From: Lathyrus oleraceus
Lineage: Eukaryota > Streptophyta > Magnoliopsida > Fabales > Fabaceae
Direction of reading: 5' to 3'
NCBI RefSeq assembly: GCF_024323335.1
Contig: NC_066583.1
Location: 268,603,416 to 268,667,415 of the forward strand
Length of the DNA: 64,000 nucleotides
The position numbers and the translations under genes were made by a program. The notes beneath the pieces were generated by a model. That model made no database searches. It was not told where the DNA came from and was given only the letters and a program-made list of their open reading frames with translations. Positions 52,191-61,434 of the stretch are shown here, in pieces. The stretch's first letter is position 1. Each line of letters starts with the position of its first letter.

Positions 52191-53688
52191 ATTCTTGCTT
52201 GTCCTCAAGCAAAGTATGCCTCTTTGAAGAACAAGAGGATTTGCTTTTAAGAAAACGGTTTCTCCGAAGTTGGATAAACGGCTCAAACACAAGCGAAATC
52301 CGCAAATACACGTTTCCAACGGTTTTGAATAAAATAATACATAAGAACTAAAACTTAAATAGCAATGCAAAATATTTATCTATCTGCAACAATACTATTC
52401 TGAATGAATCACCCTATCTCTCCTCTTCGAATAAGGATTGAAGATTTAACGCGTTTGCAACCGCGGGAATAATCTCACTCTCTAACAAATAATGAAGAAA
52501 TCAAACAGATTCATACAATGTCTAACAATTATAAGTTGTACTGTGGAAACAAAAAGATCACTAAGGGCTTTTCGGTTGAAGCTTGGTCGGGTTAACAAAC
52601 AAGGGTCATTTCTAAGGCCATTGAAACGAAAGTGCCGATGCAAAAGAGACATTCACAGTAATATTCACACTACTCGACTTTGTTTCCTTTGTTTCTTATT
52701 TGTAACCTTCACAACACATATTCCACAACTCAATTTTTATTTTTCACTATTTTTCTTCCAAGCAAGCATTCATTTTCTATTTTTGTTCTTTTCTTTCACA
52801 TCAAATATACAAAACAGATGTTTATTTTCTACATTTTCTATACATATATTTTTCTATGCTTGCTCGGTTTTTTCTTTTCTTTTTCAAGAGTTGTGGAATT
52901 TACCGATTCTTTTTCGTTCTCCCCAACTTATTTCTTCCACAACCTAAGTGAATGCTCTTAACTTCTTAAGGCAAAAGAACAATAGACACGATTTTCCGGG
53001 TTGTAAAAAAAAGATTTTTGAGATCCCGCTTTTTTCAAGCCGAGATTCAACTGTTCAGGCTCAAAGGGGTTAACAAATACTCTCTCTGCTCACAGGTAAG
53101 TTGTTTTTGGATGTAGTTGTGCTCGAAAGAAAACAAGTGCCTTGATCATTTCTAATTGCTTCCACAATTTCACAATAATAACAGACAAATAATGAATCAA
53201 ATGAATCAACAAAACTTATTAGACTCCAGCATTTAAGTGTACAATGGAGGTTTCCTCACAATATATGGTTCTAAGTTCTAGATGAAACATTCATTCAATT
53301 ATGTTGCAAAAAGACAATATTCTATTTACCAAAAAGAGTAAAGTTCCTAATGCATTCTAAAATTCTAGCCGACGGTAACCATGTACCTTAGCTTCATTCA
53401 CTTGTTATTCTTATCATTGCCATCCAAGCTCGGATGCACCTTCATTGGGTACTTCTTGAGGAGCAACCAATCTAGAAGGGTTTGCCACTTATTCAACCAA
53501 AAATTTATTAAACACACAAAATTAAAAACAAACATAAATATCATTAACTGAAAAGTAAAATTTTGTTCGTGGGGGACAAAACACCCCAATAGTACAACCC
53601 ATGGTCAAAATACAAAATTCAAAAGTACAAATAAAAATGCCATAATAAAAACTGAAATACAAAAACAAAAACTTAACCCACAAAGGGC
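52191..53688 (-). other. 3' non-coding region of the Athila/Cyclops-like element
   Basis: About 1.5 kb between the accessory ORF and the polypurine tract. On the plus strand it is pyrimidine-rich at 52,680-52,930, so purine-rich in the transcript sense. The frames in it (for example 52492-52947 plus) have no recognisable domain. I find no second accessory ORF. Confidence 0.6.
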
Positions 53689-54900
53689 TCAAGACTCCTC
53701 CTCACTACCGGCCTCAGAACCGGTCGCCTCATCATCATCCTCATCATCATCATCAGCGTCAGCTCCCACCCCCTCAGAATAGACTGGCACGTCCACGGGC
53801 CAATTTGCATTAGTCAGAAACTGCTCCCGTGTCATCAAAGCATGTGCACCACTACCCTGCAGCTGCAAACGCTGCATCGAGTCGTGCATGTCAATCATAG
53901 CCCTCTGCGATGCTGCCATCCACTCGAAATTGAATTCACACGCAGCCCGCAGGTAAGGATCGACCCTGGGAGTAGAAGCACTAGGACCATCAGAAACCCT
54001 AGTGCTACCTGAGGCTGCACTGCTGCCGGTGGCCTTAGCTCTGCACTACTTAGCTACATACCGATCATCAATTGGAGCCGGGATCCTAACCTGACCCCGA
54101 GACGGAAGTCGCACTCGTGCCTTAATGCACAGACTCATAATCAAACAAGGGAATGCAAGGGGGCAATTCACCCGAGCCCCCGACTTCAGTCCGCTCTCTA
54201 TTACCGTCTTCAGCTCATTGGCAATGATCCTCGCCACATCAATCTCGACATTGGCGAGGATGGAATGTACTAAATGTGCCACTGGGATCGGCACAGTAGA
54301 GGTGTGGGATTTGGGTTGGATGTTGGTCAAAACCAGAAGTAGAATCAGCTGAGCCATGGGAGTCATGTCCTCCCGATGATATCTCACAGGAACCCCAGAT
54401 GGGTTCGGCTCAACTGATTTCCCAGGTAAAAGCAGGGCGGCCGTAATTGCTGGGACATCCTTGTGCAGCCGGAGGTCAATATGGTACTGGTCTCTTTGGT
54501 CAGCACCCAGCTGAAGCGGCTCCCCGAGGATTTGGTTGATCGTATCCCTGTCAAAAGGAACTGGCCGACCGGCCACTCTAGAGACCCAAGTGAAGGGCTC
54601 ATCATCATCTGGCAATGCGTTAGCGTAGAACTCCCGCACTGTAGCGATGTCATAGTGTTCCAAGGGATTTATCAACCTATCCCATTTCTTTGTATCGATC
54701 AACCCGGCAAAACTCCTATACGTGCCCTGTGGGTTGATCAGAAAACGCTTCTCAGGCAAAATTTTTCGCTTCTCCAAAGCGATGTACCGTGCCGCTTGCT
54801 TTGCACCGACAAACTTGTCGGTATCGAATTGGATCGGCACGGTTCGTGAAGTAGTTGCCGCTCCCTTTCTTTTCTTGCCAGCACTAGATCTTGACTCCAT
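53689..54900 (-). pseudogene. Accessory ORF downstream of pol, one in-frame stop
   Basis: The frame runs from ATG 54900 (MESRSSAGKKRKG) to TGA at 53691-53689, with a single in-frame TAG at 54048-54046 that truncates it after 284 codons. The first part matches, in wording and order, the domain annotated in databases as 'putative plant transposon protein' (VREFYAN, then NQILG, then NIQPKSHTSTVP and IDVARIIANELK). The tail after the stop is rich in Asp and Glu. Such ORFs in Athila elements are often called env-like, but I see no signal peptide and only one short hydrophobic stretch, so that label is doubtful. A splice-acceptor-like TTTTGCAG ends one base before the ATG. The function is unknown. 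Confidence 0.75.
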
Positions 54901-54949
54901 TCTGCAAAACAAGAGATAAAACAACAAACACGAAACAAACAGATTAGAA

Positions 54950-55045
54950 CCAAAATAGTTTTTATAAGGGACTGGTTTGCTCGCTGCTGCTTCGCCTAGC
55001 GAAGTGGCAGCGAATGCTCGCCCCAGGTTCGCCTAGCGAGTGCTA
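54950..55045 (-). promoter_or_regulatory. Internal promoter-like module B
   Basis: In minus-strand order: two copies of the CGCCTAGCG word (as CGCTAGGCG) and related AGCGA words (55,045-54,983), then ACCAGT (54976-54971), then a TATA box (TATAAAAAC, 54966-54958). This is about 60 bp upstream of the accessory-ORF ATG. The layout copies the LTR U3 and module A. Confidence 0.45.
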
Positions 55046-55525
55046 GCGAACCTTACGGGTTTTGGGGTTTTCTGCATTTTCAAAATTGTTTCCCCCAAAA
55101 CCCGTACATACAAGGTTTCCACAGCAAAACCCAATGATTTCTCATGACTATGAATTGTTCTATGCTATTGGGGATACCTAATTTCATGGAAAACCTAAGT
55201 AAGAGTAAATCCCCAATTTAAAAACCTAAATGCACAACATTGCAAACTCCCAAAACTGCATGCAACCTCAAGGTTCCTATCACACCTATCCTATTTACCA
55301 TTCAAATTTGGAAATAAATAATGCAACAAAAGAAACATGCAATAGGGCAAACCTTGAGGTAAACGGATTTGGAAAGGAGAAGTGGGAAGTGTTTGCAATT
55401 GACCGACACACAAATGTTGTTGATATGGATGCACAGTAGAGAATTTGAGAAGGCAAATCGCACTCTTCAGCAGAGCAGTTTAGAAGAATTTTTTAGGGTA
55501 AGGGCAAAACTGCCCTGCTGAACTG

Positions 55526-55625
55526 TTTAAATAGAACAGTACTGGTGCGCTCGCTACTGCCTCGCCTAGCGAGCAGCCAGCGAGCGCGCTCGCTGCAGCC
55601 TCGCCTAGCGAGCTGCAAGCGAGCA
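55526..55625 (-). promoter_or_regulatory. Internal promoter-like module A
   Basis: In minus-strand order: two CGCTAGGCG words within a dense block of AGCGAGC repeats (55,625-55,548), then ACCAGT (55546-55541), then TATTTAAA (55533-55526). The order and spacing match module B. Confidence 0.45.
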
Positions 55626-55788
55626 TGACAGCAAGTGCTTTTGCAAATGCAGCACTTGCATGTCATCCAGCCTGAAAAAGCACACAATACTCATACAACA
55701 TCAAACATAAAACAGGAAATACTTACAATGTTGGGGTGCCTCCCAACTAGCGCTTGTTTAACGTCGGCTAAGCTCGACGGTGCGATGC

Positions 55789-58700
55789 TCACAGAGGAGC
55801 ATCGAGCGGCTGAGCACAACTCTCGCGATCCACATGACCGCCGAGATACACTTTCAATCGTTGGCCGTTCACGGTCCAACTGTCTTTCTCGTCCATGTCT
55901 TCAATGATAATGGCCCCGTACTCTTTTACTTCTTTCACCCGAAATGGCCCGGACCATTTTGATTTCAACTTCCCGGGAAACAACTTCAACCGGGAGTTGA
56001 ACAATAAGACCAATTGTCCGGGCACGAATTCTTTGGTCCGGATCTTCTTGTCATGATACTTCTTTGCTTTTTCCTTGTACAACCAACTTGAGTGGTATGC
56101 GGCATTGCGCATCTCCTCCAACTCAAGTAGTTGTACTTTCCTTTTGTTACCGGCCAACTCATGTTCAAAATTTAGAAATTTTAGGGCCCACAAGGCCTTG
56201 TGCTCCAATTCAACCGGCAAATGGCAAGTTTTACCAAATACCAATTGAAACGGAGTTAGGCCAATTGGAGCTTTAAAGGCCGTACGGTAGGCCCATAATG
56301 CTTCGTCCAATTTTTGGGACCACTCTTTTTTAGAATTAGACACGGTTTTTTCTAGGATTCTCTTAATCTCTCGATTAGAGACCTCCGCTTGCCCGTTAGC
56401 CTGAGGGTGGTACGGAGTTGTCACCCTATGCGACACACCATAATGTTTTAGAATTGTTTCCAAAGGTGCATTGCAAAAGTGTGACCCTCCGTCACTTATC
56501 AACACTCGGGGTGTTCCAAAACGGGAAAAGATGTTTTTCTTTAAAAATTTTATCACCGTTTTGGCATCCGCCCGAGGTGAGGCAATCGCCTCAACCCACT
56601 TAGAGACATAATCAACAGCTACAAGCATGTACTCATTCCCGTAAGAGGGTGGGAAAGGTCCAACAAAATCTATGCCCCAACAATCGAACACTTCCACTTC
56701 TTGGATATTTTGGAGAGGCATCTCATCTCGCTTACCTATCCCACCACTTCTTTGGCAACTGTCACAACTTTGCGCATGGGTATGTGCGTCTTTAAAAATA
56801 GTTGGCCAATAAAATCCCGATTGAAGAATTTTTGTGGCCGTTCTAACCCCATTATAATGTCCGCCATAAGGCGAGTTGTGACAATGCCAAAGGATGCTCT
56901 GGGCTTCATCACCAGTTACGCATCTCCTTAACAGGTTATCGCTACCCAACTTAAACAAGTATGGGTCATCCCAAACATAATACTTCGCATCCGAAAGGAA
57001 CTTCCTCTTTTGGTTCGAAGTTAGATCGGCCGGCACACAACCACTAGCCTTGTGGTTTGCAAAGTCTGCAAACCACGGCCTAACTTGAACCTTAAACAAT
57101 TTTTCATCAGGAAATTCTTCCCGGATTTCCTTTTCAGATGCGGTAACCTCGACATTCACCAAGCGGGATAAATGATCCGCTACCAAGTTTTCCGACCCCT
57201 TCTTGTCTTTAATTTCGACATCGAATTCTTGTAACAAGAGGATCCAACGGATGAGCCTTTGCTTCGAATCCGGCTTGGTCAGCAGATATTTAATCGCCGC
57301 GTGGTCGGTGTACACCACGACTTTAGACCCTATAAGATAGGACCTAAACTTTTCTAGCGCATACACTATTGCGAGTAGTTCTTTTTCCGTTGTGGCATAA
57401 TTTATTTGAGCCTCGTTAAGAACCTTGCTCGCATAATGTATAGCATGAAAAGTTTTGTCCTTTCTTTGGCCAAGTACCGCTCCAACGGCATAGTCACTCG
57501 CGTCACACATTAGTTCAAAATTTTCATTCCAATCGGGAGCGACTATTATTGGAGCGGTAACCAATTTTTCTTTTAAAACCTCGAAAGCTTGCAAACAATC
57601 GTCGGTGAAGAGAAATACCTGATCTTTGGCGAGTAAATTGCTCAAAGGTTTAGCCACCTTTGAGAAGTCCTTGATGAAGCGCCGGTAGAACCCCGCGTGC
57701 CCCAAAAAACTACGGATGCCCTTCACATTGACCGGAGGGGGTAATTTTTCAATTACATCAACCTTAGCTCTATCCACTTCAAGCCCCCTTTTAGAGACTT
57801 TGTGGCCTAGCACAATCCCCTCGGTCACCATAAAGTGACACTTTTCCCAATTTAGCACCAAATTAGTCTTCACACACCTTTCCAACACCGTCTTCAAATT
57901 TGCCAAGCATAGACTAAACGTCCCACCAAACACCGAGAAGTCATCCATGAAGACTTCCATTGTTTTCTCTATTAGATCGGCAAAAATAGCTTGGACACAT
58001 CGTTGGAATGTCGCCGGCGCATTGCAAAGCCCAAAAGGCATTTTTCTGTATGCGAACACTCCAAACGGACACGTGAAAGCCGTCTTCTCATGATCAACCG
58101 GGTCAACCGCAATTTGGTTGTACCCGGAGTAGCCGTCTAAAAAACAGTAGTATTGTTGGCCCGATAGTCTTTCAAGCATTTGATCCATAAATGGGAGTGG
58201 AAAATGGTCCTTACGAGTCGCGGTATTCAACCGTCTATAATCTATACACATTCTCCATCCCGTGGCAACTTTAGTCGGGATCAATTCGTCTTTGTCATTA
58301 CGGATTACGGTCATTCCACCCTTCTTCGGAACCACGTGCACGGGACTAACCCACGGACTATCCGAGATCGGGTAAATCATTCCCGCATCCAAAAGCTTCA
58401 CCACCTCCTTTCTTACAACCTCTTTCATTGTAGGATTTAAGCGGCGTTGTGGTTGAGCCACCGGCTTGAAATCCTCCTCCATCAAAATCTTGTGCATACA
58501 ATAGGATGGACTAATTCCTTTAAGATCGGAAAGAGTCCAACCCATAGCTTCTTGATTGGTTTTGAGCACAATGATTAGACGGGCTTCTTCTTCTTTTGTC
58601 AAGAGGTTGCTTATGATGACCGGCTTTGCCTCGGTCTCATCTAAAAACACATATTTCAAAGTCGAAGGTAACTCTTTTAATTCAATTGGCGCTTTCTCAT

Positions 58701-61308
58701 CAATTACCTCCTTCTTCAAATTTTCTTCCTCTATTTCCCACGGTTGTAGGTCTTCCAAGCTATCAAGTTCCTTCAAACATTCCTCAAGAGCTAGCTCCTC
58801 CTCAACAGTGAAAACCTCCAATGAGTCGTCGAGAGCTAACTCCATAGGAGATATCTCGTGGATATGCTTTGAAACTTCCATAATAGCGTCTTCGATCACA
58901 TCGATGCGAAAGCTATCATTTCGATCCTTGGAATGCTTCATCGCCTCGAATAGATCAAATGTGACCTCCTCATTTTGAACACGCACCTTCATTAAACCGT
59001 CATCAACATCAATCATCATTCTTGCGGTCTTCATGAATGGTCGGTCCAATATGAGCGGAGCATCATCATCTTCCTCCATATCAATTACAATAAAATCCAC
59101 CGGGAAAAAGAATTTGTCGACCTTCACCAACACATCTTGGGCTACGCCATGAGGATGGGTCGTCGACTTATCCGCCAATTGTAATGTCATTCGGATGGAC
59201 TTAATCTCGATGTTGCCAAGCCTCTTGATAATTGACAAAGGTATAAGATTTATGCTCGACCCCAAGTCAATAAGTCCCTTTTCGACATACACATCACCAA
59301 TTTTAACCGGCAATGTAACTCTTCCCGGATCAACCTCTTTCTTAGGAAGCGTCCTTTGAATGATGGCACTACAGCTCGCATCAAGGACGATGGTCTCCGG
59401 TTCCGTATACCTCCGCTTTTTGGTTAGTATGTCCTTCATGAACTTGGCATACTTTGGCATTTGTTCCAAAGCTTCAGCAAACGGAATGTTTATTTGTAAT
59501 TGCTTAAAAATATCCATGAACCGGGCGTAATGCCGTTCATTTTCCCTTTTGGAAGGGGCATGAGGGTAAGGAAGATTTTGGACCGGAGTAGCGCTCACTA
59601 CCTCCTTTCCCTTTGCAATTCTAGCACTTTTCCATCTAGGCTTCTTCACTACCTCCCTTAGCACCTCATCATTATTATTTTCCTCAATCTCCACACCTTT
59701 TTCTTGTTCAACTTCACCATTATTTTTATTATTTTCAACTACTTCCTCATCACTCCACACTCCTACTTCACCGTCAACATTTTCATCCACTATTTTCTCC
59801 TCAATCTCCTTCTCTTTCTCTCTTTTTTCACTCTCCACTCTTTTTTCATTTTCACTACCCAACTCCCTTCCACTTCTCGTCACAATCGCCTTACAATGCT
59901 CCTTAGGATTTGTTTGCGTATTGGCCGAGAAAGAAGGACCGGTTTGTTGTTCAGCTAGTTGCTTGGCAAGTTGCCCAACTTGAGTTTCAAGATTTTTTAT
60001 GGCCGCGTCATTACTCTTTTGATTGGCCATTGACATTTGCATGAATTGCGTCAATGTCTCTTCCAATTTAGAATTGACTACCGGCGGTTGTTGAGATTGA
60101 TACGGATTTTGGGGAGGATTTTGACGGCTAGAAGAACCACCTCCATAACCTTGGTTATGATAATAGTTGCTTCTAGGTTGGAACCCTTGGTTCCCTTGGA
60201 ATTGTTGTTGTTGTTGTTGTTGTTGAGGGTGCGGTTGATAAGGTTGTTGTTGTCTTGGTTGATAGTCCCGTTGATTGGCCATGTAATTTACTTCGTCAAA
60301 ACCGGGAGGTGGATAAAATCCGGTGTCATGTTCACCTTTACAAAGTTCACAACAAGCTATTTGTTTAGCTTTTGACGGTTCTCTTAACTCTTTGATTTGT
60401 TGCGTTAAAAGTTCCACTTGTTGTGAGATGAGCTTGTTTTGGGCAAGTATGGCATCATTCGTCCCTAACTCAAGCACTCCCGCCTTCTTCAAAGAATTTC
60501 CACGACTTTGACTTTGAAGATCATTCAAAGCCATACGGTTGATAATGTTGGTGGCTTCTTCGGCACTCTTTGACATCAACGAGCCACCCGAGGTGGCATC
60601 CAACAACGTCTTACAGTTTGGTTGAAGTCCATTTCTGAAGATATGGATTTGAGTTAATTCATCAAATCCATGCCCTTTACATTTCCTTAGCATGGACTTG
60701 AATCTCTCCCACGCTTCATTCAACGATTCACTGGTTCCTTGAGAAAACACCGAGATGGCCGTCTTTGATTCCATGAATCGGTTATGAGAGAAAAATCTTT
60801 CAATGAATTTCTCCTCTAACACATTCCAATCTGTCATTACGGCAGGTGTTTGATCGAGATACCAATCCTTTGCTTTACCGAGCAAAGCGTGAGGAAATAA
60901 ACGTCTGAACAACGGAAGCTCCTGAGCCTGATCCACTCCGGCAGCCAATGCTATCTCATAGAATTTTGTGAGAAAAGCAAATGGGTCTTCATGGTCCATT
61001 CCGGTGAATGGACTCCCATACAATAAATTCAGAGTTCCCGTCTTCATCTCAGCTTGCCTTCCAGTTTGGTTGGCAAACTGAGCGGTGTTCCTTGGACTGT
61101 TGATACATGGAGTAGAAATCGGTGGTGGTGGTTGTGGCTCCATGTTTGGTACGAATGGGTGTGGATTTGTGGTTGAAGAACTTTCTCCTTGCTCTTGGCG
61201 TTGCCTAGCCTGTTGCCTCCTACGTCTTGTTTTGCTATTGAGCCTCCTTGCGGTTCTCTCGATCTCCGGATCAAAAAGAAGTTCGTCCACAGGGATTTTC
61301 CCTCGCAT
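55789..61308 (-). CDS. Athila/Cyclops-like gag-pol polyprotein, intact frame
   Basis: An uninterrupted 1,839-codon frame from ATG 61308 to the stop at 55789. An upstream in-frame TTG at 61356 is not a plausible start. Domains by residue from that ATG: Gag core about 85-270; a knuckle-like CELCKGEH at 320-327 lacking its last Cys; Gln-rich 350-400; aspartic protease with DLGSS at 681; reverse transcriptase about 965-1150 with FMDD at 1120-1123; RNase H about 1265-1385; integrase with an N-terminal zinc-binding region and a D1547, D1606, E1642 triad (D-35-E). Gag, protease, RT/RNase H and integrase together would copy the element and insert it. All catalytic motifs I can check are present, so this copy could still supply enzymes. 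Confidence 0.95.
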   Translation of the reverse strand: MRGKIPVDELLFDPEIERTARRLNSKTRRRRQQARQRQEQGESSSTTNPHPFVPNMEPQPPPPISTPCINSPRNTAQFANQTGRQAEMKTGTLNLLYGSPFTGMDHEDPFAFLTKFYEIALAAGVDQAQELPLFRRLFPHALLGKAKDWYLDQTPAVMTDWNVLEEKFIERFFSHNRFMESKTAISVFSQGTSESLNEAWERFKSMLRKCKGHGFDELTQIHIFRNGLQPNCKTLLDATSGGSLMSKSAEEATNIINRMALNDLQSQSRGNSLKKAGVLELGTNDAILAQNKLISQQVELLTQQIKELREPSKAKQIACCELCKGEHDTGFYPPPGFDEVNYMANQRDYQPRQQQPYQPHPQQQQQQQQFQGNQGFQPRSNYYHNQGYGGGSSSRQNPPQNPYQSQQPPVVNSKLEETLTQFMQMSMANQKSNDAAIKNLETQVGQLAKQLAEQQTGPSFSANTQTNPKEHCKAIVTRSGRELGSENEKRVESEKREKEKEIEEKIVDENVDGEVGVWSDEEVVENNKNNGEVEQEKGVEIEENNNDEVLREVVKKPRWKSARIAKGKEVVSATPVQNLPYPHAPSKRENERHYARFMDIFKQLQINIPFAEALEQMPKYAKFMKDILTKKRRYTEPETIVLDASCSAIIQRTLPKKEVDPGRVTLPVKIGDVYVEKGLIDLGSSINLIPLSIIKRLGNIEIKSIRMTLQLADKSTTHPHGVAQDVLVKVDKFFFPVDFIVIDMEEDDDAPLILDRPFMKTARMMIDVDDGLMKVRVQNEEVTFDLFEAMKHSKDRNDSFRIDVIEDAIMEVSKHIHEISPMELALDDSLEVFTVEEELALEECLKELDSLEDLQPWEIEEENLKKEVIDEKAPIELKELPSTLKYVFLDETEAKPVIISNLLTKEEEARLIIVLKTNQEAMGWTLSDLKGISPSYCMHKILMEEDFKPVAQPQRRLNPTMKEVVRKEVVKLLDAGMIYPISDSPWVSPVHVVPKKGGMTVIRNDKDELIPTKVATGWRMCIDYRRLNTATRKDHFPLPFMDQMLERLSGQQYYCFLDGYSGYNQIAVDPVDHEKTAFTCPFGVFAYRKMPFGLCNAPATFQRCVQAIFADLIEKTMEVFMDDFSVFGGTFSLCLANLKTVLERCVKTNLVLNWEKCHFMVTEGIVLGHKVSKRGLEVDRAKVDVIEKLPPPVNVKGIRSFLGHAGFYRRFIKDFSKVAKPLSNLLAKDQVFLFTDDCLQAFEVLKEKLVTAPIIVAPDWNENFELMCDASDYAVGAVLGQRKDKTFHAIHYASKVLNEAQINYATTEKELLAIVYALEKFRSYLIGSKVVVYTDHAAIKYLLTKPDSKQRLIRWILLLQEFDVEIKDKKGSENLVADHLSRLVNVEVTASEKEIREEFPDEKLFKVQVRPWFADFANHKASGCVPADLTSNQKRKFLSDAKYYVWDDPYLFKLGSDNLLRRCVTGDEAQSILWHCHNSPYGGHYNGVRTATKILQSGFYWPTIFKDAHTHAQSCDSCQRSGGIGKRDEMPLQNIQEVEVFDCWGIDFVGPFPPSYGNEYMLVAVDYVSKWVEAIASPRADAKTVIKFLKKNIFSRFGTPRVLISDGGSHFCNAPLETILKHYGVSHRVTTPYHPQANGQAEVSNREIKRILEKTVSNSKKEWSQKLDEALWAYRTAFKAPIGLTPFQLVFGKTCHLPVELEHKALWALKFLNFEHELAGNKRKVQLLELEEMRNAAYHSSWLYKEKAKKYHDKKIRTKEFVPGQLVLLFNSRLKLFPGKLKSKWSGPFRVKEVKEYGAIIIEDMDEKDSWTVNGQRLKVYLGGHVDRESCAQPLDAPL

Positions 61309-61413
61309 AAAACGTAAGCTGCACACTAAACCAAACGAATTACAAGCACAAGTCAAAAATTCACAAGCTAAAACTTAAACAACCAATGCGATGCTCGCAA
61401 TATCAATTTACAA

Positions 61414-61431
61414 TCCCCGGCAACGGCGCCA
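61414..61431 (-). other. Primer-binding site (Asp-tRNA type)
   Basis: Read on the minus strand, TGGCGCCGTTGCCGGGGA begins three bases after the 5' LTR end. This is the primer site characteristic of the Athila lineage, complementary to the 3' end of Asp-tRNA. Confidence 0.93.
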
Positions 61432-61434
61432 TTT

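Larger units (their letters stand above)
54902..55726 (-). other. Candidate intron between pol and the accessory ORF
   Basis: On the minus strand a strong donor, GTAAGTAT, begins at 55726, about 60 nt after the pol stop. A strong acceptor (pyrimidine-rich tract then TTTTGCAG) ends at 54902, one base before the accessory ATG. The 825 nt between contain no long frame. Splicing here, or from a donor further upstream to the same acceptor, is a model to test and not an observation. Confidence 0.4.

Noticed and set aside
58180..58978. Plus-strand frames opposite the polyprotein
   Set aside because: They are antisense shadows of the intact gag-pol frame, with no domains of their own.
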